Source: Calditrichota bacterium (GTDB lineage Bacteria; Zhuqueibacterota; Zhuqueibacteria; Oleimicrobiales; Geothermoviventaceae). From it: DNA of 9,567 bases. The stretch lies in contig JAADFT010000070.1 in the NCBI GenBank assembly GCA_013152765.1, positions 1-9,567 of the forward strand, given 5' to 3'. Position numbers and translations under genes: made by a program. How positions within the stretch are numbered: position 1 is the stretch's first letter; each line of letters begins with the position of its first letter. Below, piece by piece: positions 1 to 7,182 of the stretch. The notes beneath the pieces are model-generated. The model was not told the DNA's origin and did not search any database. It worked only from the letters and a program-made list of their open reading frames with translations.

Positions 1-84
1 AAGCGCATTCTGGAGCGCCTCAATCCGCGTTCGAACCGCCCGGATTTCCACCAGTTCAGACCACTCCAGACCCGCCGGACTCAC
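1..84 (-). CDS. Possible 5' end of an unrecognised gene, running off the left edge
   Basis: One minus-strand frame is open from about 198 to the window edge. Its last twenty codons read as an amphipathic, charged stretch (SELVEIRAVRTRIEALQNAL) that could be the start of a coiled coil or helical protein. There is no ATG in the frame; the candidate starts are GTG at 82-84 or GTG at 49-51. The only good Shine-Dalgarno-like sequence (minus-strand GGAGGTGA, 113-120) lies about 30 bases before the first GTG, which is too far for normal initiation. The other two minus frames have stops at 20-22 and 81-83. I do not recognise the product, and the coding call rests only on the open frame and the residue pattern. 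It may be non-coding. Confidence 0.25.
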   Translation of the reverse strand, partial: MSPAGLEWSELVEIRAVRTRIEALQNAL

Positions 85-120
85 AGAACGGCCTGAAAAA
101 TCCGAAGCGTTCTCACCTCC

Positions 121-141
121 GCCCGGGATTGAGTCCCGGGC
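121..141 (-). other. Perfect 8-bp GC-rich hairpin
   Basis: GCCCGGGA at 121-128 and TCCCGGGC at 134-141 are exact inverted repeats around a 5-base loop. On the minus strand the hairpin ends directly before GGAGGTGA (113-120), which resembles a ribosome-binding site. No T-run follows on either strand, so it is not a classic intrinsic terminator. It may form part of the structured region at 105-277 or act as a leader hairpin. Confidence 0.5.
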
Positions 142-262
142 TGCTTCAACACCGTACCCGTTGAACCGGGCCTGGCTGCGCGAAGGGTTAGCAACGTTCT
201 ACCAGAGCCGGACTACTCAACCAACCCTTCCTGCGCCACGACGGCCGCCCCGGTTCGACTTG

Positions 263-277
263 AAAAGCGCCTCGCTT
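263..277 (-). terminator. Weak candidate terminator after ftsH
   Basis: About 70 bases past the ftsH stop, AAGCG (minus-strand 277-273) pairs with CGCTT (269-265) around a three-base loop and is followed by two further T residues. The stem is short and the T-run minimal. It competes for bases with the larger structure around it. No stronger ftsH terminator is visible in the window. Confidence 0.2.
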
Positions 278-345
278 ACTGCAGTTAAACACCCCGGAGC
301 AACCGAAATGTTCACGTTGTGGAAATGTGCGGTCAGGTTTTGCCG

Positions 346-2277
346 TCAATTGCCCTTGCCGTCCGATTCCGCCGCTTCGGTCTTCGAACTCGCCTGTTCA
401 GCGGCACTCGGGCCGAGAATCTTCTTCAGCTCGGGTCGTTCCAGGACCTCTTTTTCAAGCAAGGTCTTGGCCAGTTTCTCCAGCCGGTCGCGCTTTTCGC
501 GCAAGATCTCGCTGGCTCGCTTGTAGCACTCGTCTACGATCCTGCGGATCTCTTCGTCCACGATCCGGGCGGTTTCCTCGCTGAAGTCTCGCCGCAACGT
601 CGGCCCGCCCAGAAAGCCGTTCTGCTCGTTCTCGACAAAAGAGAGGTGACCGAGCTTCTCGCTCATGCCGTAGACCACCACCATGTTGCGAGCGATTTCC
701 GTAGCCCGCTGCAGGTCGTTCTGGGCCCCGGTTGACACGGTGCCGAAGATCAGCTCTTCAGCCGCCCGACCACCGAGCAGCGCCGTGATCCGGTCCAGGA
801 GTTCCTCCTTCGTCAGCAAGTAGCGGTCCTCGAGCGGCGTCTGCAGCGTGTAGCCTAACGCGCCTACCCCGCGCGGCACGATGGACACCTTGTGCACCGG
901 GTCGGCGTGCGGCAGGAACCACCCAACCGTGGCGTGACCGGACTCGTGGTAGGCAACGATTCGGCGCTCGTTCGGGTTGATGAGCTTGTTGCGTTTCTTC
1001 AACCCAGCCACAACCCGCTCGATTGCTTCCTCAAAATCCTCCATTTCGATCTTGTCTTTGCCCTTCCGGGCCGCCAGCAGCGCCGCTTCGTTACACACGT
1101 TGGCGATTTCCGCTCCCGCGAAACCCGGCGTCTGCGCTGCCAGAAGGTGCAGATCCACGTCGTCCGCCAGCACAAGGTTTCGCGTGTGCACACGGAAAAT
1201 GGCCTCGCGCCCCTTCAAATCCGGCTTGTCCACCACGATTTGCCTGTCGAACCGTCCCGGGCGCAGGAGAGCCGGGTCCAGCACGTCTGGCCGGTTGGTT
1301 GCGGCCATGATCACCACGCCAGCACTGGAGTCGAAACCGTCCATTTCCGTGAGAAGCTGGTTCAGCGTGCTTTCGCGCTCGTCGTGTCCACCGCCCAGGT
1401 AGGGGCCGTGTCCACGGCTGCGGCCGATCGCGTCGATTTCGTCGATGAACACGATGCACGGGGCTTTGGCGCGAGCCTGGGCAAACAGGTCGCGCACCCG
1501 GGCAGCCCCAACGCCGACGAACATCTCCACGAATTCCGAGCCGCTGATGCTGAAGAACGGCACACCAGCCTCTCCCGCCACGGCTTTGGCGAGCAGAGTC
1601 TTGCCCGTTCCCGGCGGTCCCACCAGAAGCACACCTTTTGGCATTTTGCCGCCAAGGCGCTGGTACTTCTTGGGATTCTTGAGGAAGTCGACGATTTCCT
1701 TGACCTCCTCCACGGCCTCGTCGATGCCCGCTACGTCGGCAAACGTGACGCGGGATTTCTTCGGATCCTCCGCGTAGATCTTGGCCCTGGCCTTGCCGAA
1801 ACTCATCACGTTGGCGCCGCCACCCATCTTGTTGCGGAAAAAGTAGCCCCAGATGAGCACCAAAATGGCCAGCGGCACAATCCACAGGAGGAAGAGGTCG
1901 CGAATCCAGCCTGAGCTGAGCACGCCTTTGTAGTCCACCCCGTGGGCCTGCAGGTCGTGGATCAACTGGTCGTCCTGCACGCGCACAACGGTGAACCTGC
2001 GCTTCCACTGCTCCTTCCAGCGTTGCGCACGGGCCGGCAGCTGAAGTGGGTGTCCTTCGATTTGCTCAATTACGCTGTCCGGTACCGCTTTGAGTTCGCC
2101 CACGATCACGCGGTCCTTCAGCTCCACGCGGGCGATCAGGTCGCGCGCAAGGTAGTCGCGAAACTGTTTGTAGGTGATTTCCCGCGGCGCCGGCGGAGCC
2201 ATCAACGACTGCCAGAACCACAGGACCATCACCAGAAAAACCAGGTACCAGAGCGAAAACTTAACGCGCTTTTCCAT
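346..2277 (-). CDS. ftsH: FtsH, ATP-dependent membrane zinc metalloprotease
   Basis: A membrane-anchored AAA+ protease of 643 residues, the usual length, that unfolds and degrades misfolded membrane proteins and short-lived cytosolic regulators. Two transmembrane helices (about 7-24 and 125-147) flank a small extracytoplasmic domain. The AAA module has Walker A GPPGTGKT (220-227), Walker B IVFIDE (275-280), the aromatic pore motif FVG (253-255), and second-region-of-homology arginines near 339 and 342. The peptidase domain has the zinc motif HESGH (444-448) with the likely third ligand Asp521. The C-terminal tail is short and charged. ATG at 2275-2277 is chosen because it places the first helix right after a basic N-terminus. 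The gene follows clpB by 223 bases, separated by a terminator, so it is probably transcribed on its own. Family identity is certain; the substrates here are inferred from the family. Confidence 0.97.
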   Translation of the reverse strand: MEKRVKFSLWYLVFLVMVLWFWQSLMAPPAPREITYKQFRDYLARDLIARVELKDRVIVGELKAVPDSVIEQIEGHPLQLPARAQRWKEQWKRRFTVVRVQDDQLIHDLQAHGVDYKGVLSSGWIRDLFLLWIVPLAILVLIWGYFFRNKMGGGANVMSFGKARAKIYAEDPKKSRVTFADVAGIDEAVEEVKEIVDFLKNPKKYQRLGGKMPKGVLLVGPPGTGKTLLAKAVAGEAGVPFFSISGSEFVEMFVGVGAARVRDLFAQARAKAPCIVFIDEIDAIGRSRGHGPYLGGGHDERESTLNQLLTEMDGFDSSAGVVIMAATNRPDVLDPALLRPGRFDRQIVVDKPDLKGREAIFRVHTRNLVLADDVDLHLLAAQTPGFAGAEIANVCNEAALLAARKGKDKIEMEDFEEAIERVVAGLKKRNKLINPNERRIVAYHESGHATVGWFLPHADPVHKVSIVPRGVGALGYTLQTPLEDRYLLTKEELLDRITALLGGRAAEELIFGTVSTGAQNDLQRATEIARNMVVVYGMSEKLGHLSFVENEQNGFLGGPTLRRDFSEETARIVDEEIRRIVDECYKRASEILREKRDRLEKLAKTLLEKEVLERPELKKILGPSAAEQASSKTEAAESDGKGN

Positions 2278-2280
2278 CGC

Positions 2281-2293
2281 CTCCTTCCCTCCC
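2281..2293 (-). promoter_or_regulatory. ftsH ribosome-binding region, two overlapping candidates
   Basis: On the minus strand the bases before the ATG are purine-rich, GGGAGGGAAGGAG then GCG and ATG. The nearer core, AAGGAG, leaves only about three bases before the start, which is short. The farther GGGAGG leaves about ten and is the better-spaced site. The 3' arm of the leader hairpin ends at 2294, directly against this region, so folding could change access to it. Confidence 0.6.
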
Positions 2294-2359
2294 CGGACCC
2301 GACAGGACGGGCCCGAAAAAGTTGGTCTGAGAGCTCTTGCCGTCCCCGGGTCCGACCCG
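2294..2359 (-). promoter_or_regulatory. ftsH leader with mutually exclusive hairpins
   Basis: CGGACCCG at 2294-2301 can pair in two ways. It matches CGGGTCCG at 2347-2354 exactly, a stem extended by GGACGG (2305-2310) with CCGTCC (2340-2345). Alternatively it pairs with CGGGCCCG at 2308-2315, a tight 8-bp hairpin with one G-U in the minus-strand RNA and a six-base loop. The distal arm is also part of a perfect 6-1-6 palindrome, 2347-2359. The shared arm abuts the ftsH ribosome-binding site. The pairing is seen in the sequence; a regulatory role is inferred. No good promoter hexamers were recognised between here and the clpB terminator. Confidence 0.45.
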
Positions 2360-2454
2360 TCTTAACTGCTTCTTGCCCTTGCTGCCAGCAGGGTGCTCAG
2401 CCGTCGCCCGGAAGTTTGGACCAACCATCTCCGAGCGAGCGGGCTCCACATCAG

Positions 2455-2490
2455 AAAAAAGGGCCTGGCGTCTCAGAGGACACCAGACCC
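2455..2490 (-). terminator. Intrinsic terminator of clpB
   Basis: Ten bases after the clpB stop, minus-strand GGGTCTGG (2490-2483) pairs with CCAGGCCC (2468-2461), with one G-U. The stem can be extended inward by GTC/GAC. It is followed at once by six T residues (2460-2455). This is a textbook rho-independent terminator and should end, or strongly reduce, transcription from the chaperone genes before ftsH. Confidence 0.85.
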
Positions 2491-2500
2491 TCAGTTGTTC

Positions 2501-5140
2501 TTACTCCGCTGCGGTTTCGCCCTCGGCGGATTCGATTTTCTCGAACACAATCCGGCCGTCGCGGAAATCGACGCGAATCACGTCGCCAGGCACAAAGACG
2601 CCTGCCAGGATTCCCTTGGCCAGCTCGTTTACCACCTCGCGCTGAATGACGCGCCGCAACGGCCGCGCTCCGAACGCCGGGTCGAAACCAGCCTCGGCCA
2701 GGTGTTTGCGCGCCGCATCGGTCAGGACTGCGTCGTAGCCCTGCTCTTTCAGGTTCTCGCGGATGCGGTTGAACTGCAGATCCACGATCTTCTCGATGTC
2801 CGAACGCGTCAGCGCACGGAACACGATGATCTCGTCAACGCGGTTCAGGAACTCAGGCCGCAGCGTACGCCGCAACAGATCCATTGCCTCGCGCTGGATT
2901 TCCGCGTAAACCTGGTCGCGGTTGTCGTCGCGGATCAACTGCGACTTCTCCATGATCATCGGCGCGCCCAGGTTCGACGTCATGATGATGATCGTGTTGC
3001 GGAAGTCCACCGTCCGGCCCTTGTTGTCCGTCAGGCGACCATCATCCAGCACCTGCAGCAAGATGTTGAACACCTGCGGGTGCGCCTTCTCGATCTCGTC
3101 CAGCAACACCACCGAGTACGGGCGCCGACGCACGGCTTCTGTGAGCTGACCGCCTTCCTCGTAACCCACGTAGCCCGGAGGGGCACCGATGAGCCGCGCC
3201 ACCGAGTGCTGCTCCATGTACTCCGACATGTCGATTCGAATCATGGCGTTTTCGTCGTCGAACAGAAACTCGGCCAGCGCCTTGGCCAGCTCGGTTTTAC
3301 CCACACCCGTGGGCCCGAGGAAGATGAACGACCCGATCGGCCGGTTCTTGTCGCTCAGGCCAGCGCGAGCCCGGCGGATGGCGTCGGACACTGCCCGGAT
3401 GGCCTCTTCCTGGCCGACCACCCGCTGCGACAGCCGCTCTTCCATCTTGAGCAGCTTCTCGCGCTCGCTCTCCAGCATCCGCGAAACCGGGATGCCGGTC
3501 CAGCGCGACACGATCTCCGCAATGTCCTCCTCGTCCACCTCTTCCTTCAGCAGCGCGCCGTCCTTCTGGAGCTCGGCCAGCCGCTTGTTCTCCTCTTCGA
3601 GCTGACGTTCCAGCTCCGGCAGCTTGCCGTAACGCAGCTCGGCCACCTTGTTCAGATCACCGGCGCGCTCGGCCTGCTCCATTTCGATCTTGAGCTGGTC
3701 AATCTGCGCCTTGATCTCGCGGATCTTCTGGATGGCCTCCTTCTCGGCCAACCACTTGGCCCGCAACTGATCGCGCTTCTCACGCAGATTGGCCAGTTCC
3801 TGGTTCACCGCTTCCAGGCGCTTCTTGCTGGCCTCGTCCTTTTCCTTCTTCAGAGCCACAGCCTCGATCTCGAGCTGCTTGATGCGCCGTTCGATCTCGT
3901 CGAGCTCTTCAGGCATCGAGTCGATCTGCGTGCGCAGCCGGGCCGCCGCCTCATCGATCAGGTCGATGGCCTTGTCCGGCAGGTAGCGGTCCGTGATGTA
4001 GCGATGCGACAACACCGCCGCTGCTATCAGCGCTGAATCCTTGATCCGCACACCGTGGTGCACCTCGTACTTTTCTTTCAGCCCGCGAAGGATCGAAATC
4101 GTGTCTTCCACGGACGGCTCTTCCACCAGCACCGGCTGGAAACGCCGCTCAAGGGCCTTATCCTTCTCGATGTACTTGCGGTACTCGTCAATCGTGGTGG
4201 CGCCGATGCAGCGCAGCTCGCCTCGCGCCAGCGCTGGCTTCAGCATGTTGCTGGCGTCGACGGCGCCCTCGGCCGCTCCCGCTCCGACCAGCGTGTGCAG
4301 CTCGTCGATGAACAGAATGATCTGTCCATCGGACTCCGTTACCTCGCGCAGCACGGCCTTGAGGCGCTCCTCGAATTCACCGCGGAACTTGGCGCCAGCC
4401 ACAAGAGCACCCAAGTCAAGCGCCACAATTCGCTTGTCCTTCAAGTTCTCCGGCACATCGCCGCTCACGATTCGCTGAGCCAGGCCCTCCACGATGGCCG
4501 TTTTCCCAACACCCGGGTCACCGATCAACACCGGGTTGTTTTTCGTACGCCGACTCAGCACCTGCATCACCCGGCGAATTTCCTCGTCCCGACCGATCAC
4601 CGGATCCAGTTTGCCGCGCCGGGCCAGCTCGGTCAAATCACGGCCGTAGCGTTCCAGCGCCTGGTACGTGTCCTCCGGATTCTGGCTGGTCACGCGCTGG
4701 CTTCCGCGGATGTCCTGCAACACCCGGTAAATCGCATCCTTCGAGAGACCCTGCTTGCGAAGCAACTCACCGGCCGGGCTCCTGGGCTCCTCGGCCATGG
4801 CAATCAGCAGGTGCTCCGTGCTGACGTACTCATCCTTCAGCGCGGCTGCCTCATCGAACGCGCGATTCAAAATCTGGTTGACTTCCTGAGACAGGTAGAC
4901 CTGCCCGATCGCGCCCTGAATCTTCGGCAACTTGTCCAGTTCTTCCTGGACTCGAGTCATCAACAGGTCCAAACTCAGACCCAGTTTTTTCACGATGGCC
5001 GCAGGCACGCCTTCCGGATCATCCAGAAGCGCCCGCAAAAGGTGCCAATCCTCAATCTGCTGCTGGCCGTTGTTCTGCGCCAGCTGCTGAGCTTTGGCTA
5101 CTGCTTCCTGCGCCTTTACTGTCAGTTTATCCCAATTCAT
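2501..5140 (-). CDS. clpB: ClpB, Hsp100 disaggregase
   Basis: A cytosolic hexameric AAA+ machine of 879 residues that threads proteins out of aggregates and hands them to the DnaK system for refolding. It has a Clp N-domain (1-145), a first ATPase ring with Walker A GDPGVGKT (207-214), Walker B ILFIDE (275-280) and pore loop KFRGEFEER (251-259), the long coiled-coil M-domain (about 405-525) that docks DnaK, and a second ring with Walker A GPTGVGKT (609-616), Walker B VVLLDE (677-682), pore loop GYVGYEEGG (656-664) and GARP sensor 2 (824-827). The M-domain and the lack of an IGF/IGL ClpP-binding loop separate it from ClpA and ClpC. The first pore loop has Phe where E. coli has Tyr, a common conservative change. 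ATG at 5138-5140 has AGGAGGTGA (5147-5155) nine bases upstream. It lies 208 bases after dnaJ, with no terminator seen between them. Confidence 0.97.
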   Translation of the reverse strand: MNWDKLTVKAQEAVAKAQQLAQNNGQQQIEDWHLLRALLDDPEGVPAAIVKKLGLSLDLLMTRVQEELDKLPKIQGAIGQVYLSQEVNQILNRAFDEAAALKDEYVSTEHLLIAMAEEPRSPAGELLRKQGLSKDAIYRVLQDIRGSQRVTSQNPEDTYQALERYGRDLTELARRGKLDPVIGRDEEIRRVMQVLSRRTKNNPVLIGDPGVGKTAIVEGLAQRIVSGDVPENLKDKRIVALDLGALVAGAKFRGEFEERLKAVLREVTESDGQIILFIDELHTLVGAGAAEGAVDASNMLKPALARGELRCIGATTIDEYRKYIEKDKALERRFQPVLVEEPSVEDTISILRGLKEKYEVHHGVRIKDSALIAAAVLSHRYITDRYLPDKAIDLIDEAAARLRTQIDSMPEELDEIERRIKQLEIEAVALKKEKDEASKKRLEAVNQELANLREKRDQLRAKWLAEKEAIQKIREIKAQIDQLKIEMEQAERAGDLNKVAELRYGKLPELERQLEEENKRLAELQKDGALLKEEVDEEDIAEIVSRWTGIPVSRMLESEREKLLKMEERLSQRVVGQEEAIRAVSDAIRRARAGLSDKNRPIGSFIFLGPTGVGKTELAKALAEFLFDDENAMIRIDMSEYMEQHSVARLIGAPPGYVGYEEGGQLTEAVRRRPYSVVLLDEIEKAHPQVFNILLQVLDDGRLTDNKGRTVDFRNTIIIMTSNLGAPMIMEKSQLIRDDNRDQVYAEIQREAMDLLRRTLRPEFLNRVDEIIVFRALTRSDIEKIVDLQFNRIRENLKEQGYDAVLTDAARKHLAEAGFDPAFGARPLRRVIQREVVNELAKGILAGVFVPGDVIRVDFRDGRIVFEKIESAEGETAAE

Positions 5141-5198
5141 TCGCTGTCACCTCCTGTTTTTGATTCCCTGCGCCTCCCCTCACGCTTCCGCAAACACC

Positions 5199-5228
5199 CT
5201 GCTCAGATTGTGCCCAAACTGCTCAGAT
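5199..5228. repeat. Short direct repeat in the dnaJ-clpB gap
   Basis: The 10-mer CTGCTCAGAT occurs at 5199-5208 and again at 5219-5228, exactly 20 bases apart, about two helical turns. A second 9-mer, ATGCCGCGA, occurs at 5227-5235 and 5273-5281. The pairs lie 60 to 140 bases before the clpB start. The rest of the gap (5141-5348) has no supported gene and only a weak 5-bp hairpin at 5280-5294. A regulatory role is a guess. Confidence 0.4.
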
Positions 5229-5348
5229 GCCGCGACTTCACCGCTTGTTCAGCCCTTACAAACGCCCCCGAAATGCCGCGAGAATTCGGTTCTCACGCTA
5301 ACAAGTCAGGTTCTGCATCGTCTTCCCGAGAGATCCGACCTCGCGAAA

Positions 5349-6446
5349 CTAAGCCGCCTTGGCGAATTCGCGCAAGAGCTGCTTCTGACGCTCGGTCAGA
5401 TGCTTCGGGATTTGCACCTTCACCGTCACGAACATGTCGCCCTGGGCATTGCGTGTGCGCAGGCCCATGCCGCGCAGCCGGAACGTGGTGCCGGGCTGCG
5501 TACCCGGCGGCACCCGCAGCTCCACCTTCTTGCCGTGCGGCGTGCGAACGCGGATCTTCGTTCCGAGTGCTGCCTGCACAAAGCTGATCGGCACCTCGAC
5601 GTACACGTTCGCACCTTTCCGCTTGAAGAAGCGGTCTTCCTGCACACGCACCTTCACGTACAGGTCGCCCGGTCGCCCGCCGGCAGGCCCCGGTTCGCCC
5701 TGGCCCGGCAGACGCAGGGTCTGTCCGTCTTCGATGCCGGGCGGAATCGTCACCCGGACGCTCCGCACAACCTCTACACGCCCGGAGCCGCCACACTGGC
5801 GACACGGATTGGTGATGATCACACCGCGTCCCTGACACCGCGGACACGGACGGCTGAAGGCAAACCCACCAAGCCCCTCCGACACAACACCTTTGCCCTT
5901 ACACACCGGGCAGGTTTGCACCTTCGCTCCAGGCTCAGCACCGGTACCGCCACAACGCGGGCAGACCTCGTGCCGCGGCACCCTCACCGTTACCGTGCCG
6001 CCCTTCACCGCCATGTCGAATGGAACGGTGATTTCCGCGTACAGGTCCTCGCCCTTCTGAGGGCCGTAACGTTCCTGACGGATGAATTCGCCCTGATCGA
6101 AAAACTGGCTGAACAAGTCTTCGAAGCCGAGTCCGCCGAACACGTCCTCCGCTCTTGCTCCACCACCCTGACCCTGGCGGAACTGGCTGAAGTCGAATCC
6201 ACCGGCGCCGCCAAATGCACCACTCTGCTGCATGCGCCGGAGCTCGTCGTACTGCTTGCGCTTCTCCGGGTCCTTGAGGACTTCGTAAGCCTCCGTAATC
6301 TCTTTGAAACGCTCTTCCGCCTGCTTGTCACCAGGGTTCCGATCGGGATGGTAACGCTTGGCCAGCTCGCGGTAAGCCTTCTTGATTTCGTCTTCCGAGG
6401 CGTTTTCACTCACGCCCAGAATCTTGTAGTAGTCCTTCTGGGGCAT
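5349..6446 (-). CDS. dnaJ: DnaJ, Hsp40 co-chaperone (type I)
   Basis: A J-domain protein of 365 residues that binds unfolded clients and stimulates DnaK ATP hydrolysis. The J-domain (about 5-70) has HPD at 33-35. It is followed by a Gly/Phe-rich linker (about 76-120). Four zinc-finger repeats are intact: CPRCGGTG (162-169), CPVCKGKG (179-186), CPRCQGRG (201-208) and CRQCGGSG (215-222). Two C-terminal substrate-binding domains fill residues 223-348. All four repeats make this a full DnaJ rather than CbpA. The start at 6444-6446 has AAAGGAGG (6455-6462) eight bases upstream. An ATG slightly upstream is out of frame. The gene begins 24 bases after grpE, which fits co-transcription. Confidence 0.97.
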   Translation of the reverse strand: MPQKDYYKILGVSENASEDEIKKAYRELAKRYHPDRNPGDKQAEERFKEITEAYEVLKDPEKRKQYDELRRMQQSGAFGGAGGFDFSQFRQGQGGGARAEDVFGGLGFEDLFSQFFDQGEFIRQERYGPQKGEDLYAEITVPFDMAVKGGTVTVRVPRHEVCPRCGGTGAEPGAKVQTCPVCKGKGVVSEGLGGFAFSRPCPRCQGRGVIITNPCRQCGGSGRVEVVRSVRVTIPPGIEDGQTLRLPGQGEPGPAGGRPGDLYVKVRVQEDRFFKRKGANVYVEVPISFVQAALGTKIRVRTPHGKKVELRVPPGTQPGTTFRLRGMGLRTRNAQGDMFVTVKVQIPKHLTERQKQLLREFAKAA

Positions 6447-6470
6447 GCACCATCCCTCCTTTCGTCGTCG

Positions 6471-7160
6471 TTATTCCTCGGAACTGAGCTGACCTACCAC
6501 GACCTGCGCCGGTCGAATCACACGTCCCTTGAATCGGTAACCCTGTTTCGTCACAGCCAGAACCTTGTGGTCCTTCTCCGGATCGTCGACGGGCTGTACG
6601 GCAACCGCCTCGTGGACCTCGGGGTCAAACGGATCGCCCACGGAGGCGAGCGGCTCCAGACCCTCGCTGGTCAGAATGTCCACAAGCTTTTTGTAGATCA
6701 ACCGCGCTCCTTCGGCCACTGCGTCCGCATCAGCGTCAGCGTGCTCCATCATGTGGCCGAAATCATCAATCACCGGGAGCAGCTTTTTCACCAGTTCTGC
6801 CTTGGAATCGACGGCAATCTGGGCTTGCTGTTCCCGCGTGCGTCGGCGGAAGTTGTCGAACTCCGCCATCAGTCGCAACAACCGGTCTTCGAGTTCTTTC
6901 ACGCGTTCCTCTTCAGCCTCCTTTGCCTCTTTTTCGGCAGCCTCCTCAGCGACGGGCTGCTCCTCGGTTTCCTCCGCCGCCTCGGTAGTGGGCTGCTGCT
7001 CCCCCGGCGCATTTTCCTGCTTCGTCGCGTCGTCACCGACCGGGTTTTCCTCGAGGTCAGAGGTCACCGAGGGCCGATCTTCGCGCACCTCCTCGTCCAC
7101 AAAGTCGATTGGCACTTCGATCACCTCCTTTGCCCGAGGATTGTCGTCAAGCTTAACCAT
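6471..7160 (-). CDS. grpE: GrpE, nucleotide-exchange factor for DnaK
   Basis: A dimeric cytosolic factor that releases ADP from DnaK and so resets its substrate cycle. From the first ATG it has 229 residues. Positions 20-88 are acidic and low in complexity. The conserved coiled coil and core follow (LRLMAEFDNFRRR at 95-107, LLPVIDDFGHMMEH at 127-140). The C-terminal beta domain has GDPFDPEVHEAV (175-186) and the final GYRF-x-GRVIRPAQVVVG (207-223). ATG at 7158-7160 has GAGGTGAT (7165-7172) upstream. A GTG at codon 16 (7113-7115) sits eight bases after a complete Shine-Dalgarno sequence inside the reading frame, and would give a 214-residue protein. Both forms keep the whole GrpE fold. The gene lies between dnaK and dnaJ in the same direction. 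Confidence 0.96.
   Translation of the reverse strand: MVKLDDNPRAKEVIEVPIDFVDEEVREDRPSVTSDLEENPVGDDATKQENAPGEQQPTTEAAEETEEQPVAEEAAEKEAKEAEEERVKELEDRLLRLMAEFDNFRRRTREQQAQIAVDSKAELVKKLLPVIDDFGHMMEHADADADAVAEGARLIYKKLVDILTSEGLEPLASVGDPFDPEVHEAVAVQPVDDPEKDHKVLAVTKQGYRFKGRVIRPAQVVVGQLSSEE
7119..7130 (-). promoter_or_regulatory. Full-length Shine-Dalgarno sequence inside grpE
   Basis: The minus strand reads AAGGAGGTGATC, a 12-base match to the complement of the conserved 16S rRNA 3' end. It encodes Lys11-Glu12-Val13-Ile14 of the long GrpE form. Eight bases after AGGAGG comes GTG (7113-7115) in the grpE frame. The long-form ATG has a shorter match. Initiation at GTG, or at both sites, is plausible. 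Confidence 0.55.
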
Positions 7161-7182
7161 TTAGATCACCTCATTTCACCAG

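Larger units (their letters stand above)
105..277. other. Nested inverted repeats; possible structured RNA or leader element
   Basis: This gene-poor stretch folds on itself at several nested levels. The arms are 143-149 with 260-268 (7 pairs, two-base bulge), 160-170 with 249-259 (11 positions, one G-U or mismatch), 174-176 with 244-246, GCGC at 178-181 with 233-236, and 183-191 with 221-229 (9 positions, one G-U or mismatch). The apical loop is 192-220. A short outer pairing, 105-109 with 273-277, is possible. The 143-149/260-268 and 160-170/249-259 helices are contiguous on one strand, as if stacked. Reading frames across it look like shadows. It could be the 3' untranslated region of ftsH, an independent small RNA, or a leader for a gene beyond the left edge. 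I tested it by eye against tRNA, tmRNA, SRP RNA and RNase P RNA signatures and found no match. Confidence 0.45.

Noticed and set aside
21..54. GGTTCGAAC-type string on the minus strand, as in a tRNA T-loop
   Set aside because: The flanks do not form a T-stem (GGCGG is not matched by its complement), and there is no acceptor stem or CCA end.
249..262. GGTTCGACT string resembling a tmRNA or tRNA T-arm
   Set aside because: The bases on either side are not complementary in the T-stem positions, and the string is better explained as one arm of the 160-170/249-259 helix.
892..1914. 340-codon plus-strand frame
   Set aside because: It is antisense to the FtsH ATPase and protease domains and has no domain of its own.
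2364..2392. Sigma-70-like promoter for ftsH (minus-strand CTGGCA, 17 bases, TTAAGA)
   Set aside because: The -35 matches four of six bases but the -10 matches only two, which is no better than chance.
4388..4390. Phe in place of Tyr in the first ClpB pore loop (residue 251)
   Set aside because: The change is conservative, keeps the aromatic ring needed for threading, and is known in other ClpB proteins, so it is not evidence of altered function.
5141..5348. Possible dafA-like small gene between dnaJ and clpB
   Set aside because: Minus-strand frames with ATG or GTG starts are at most about 15 codons before a stop.
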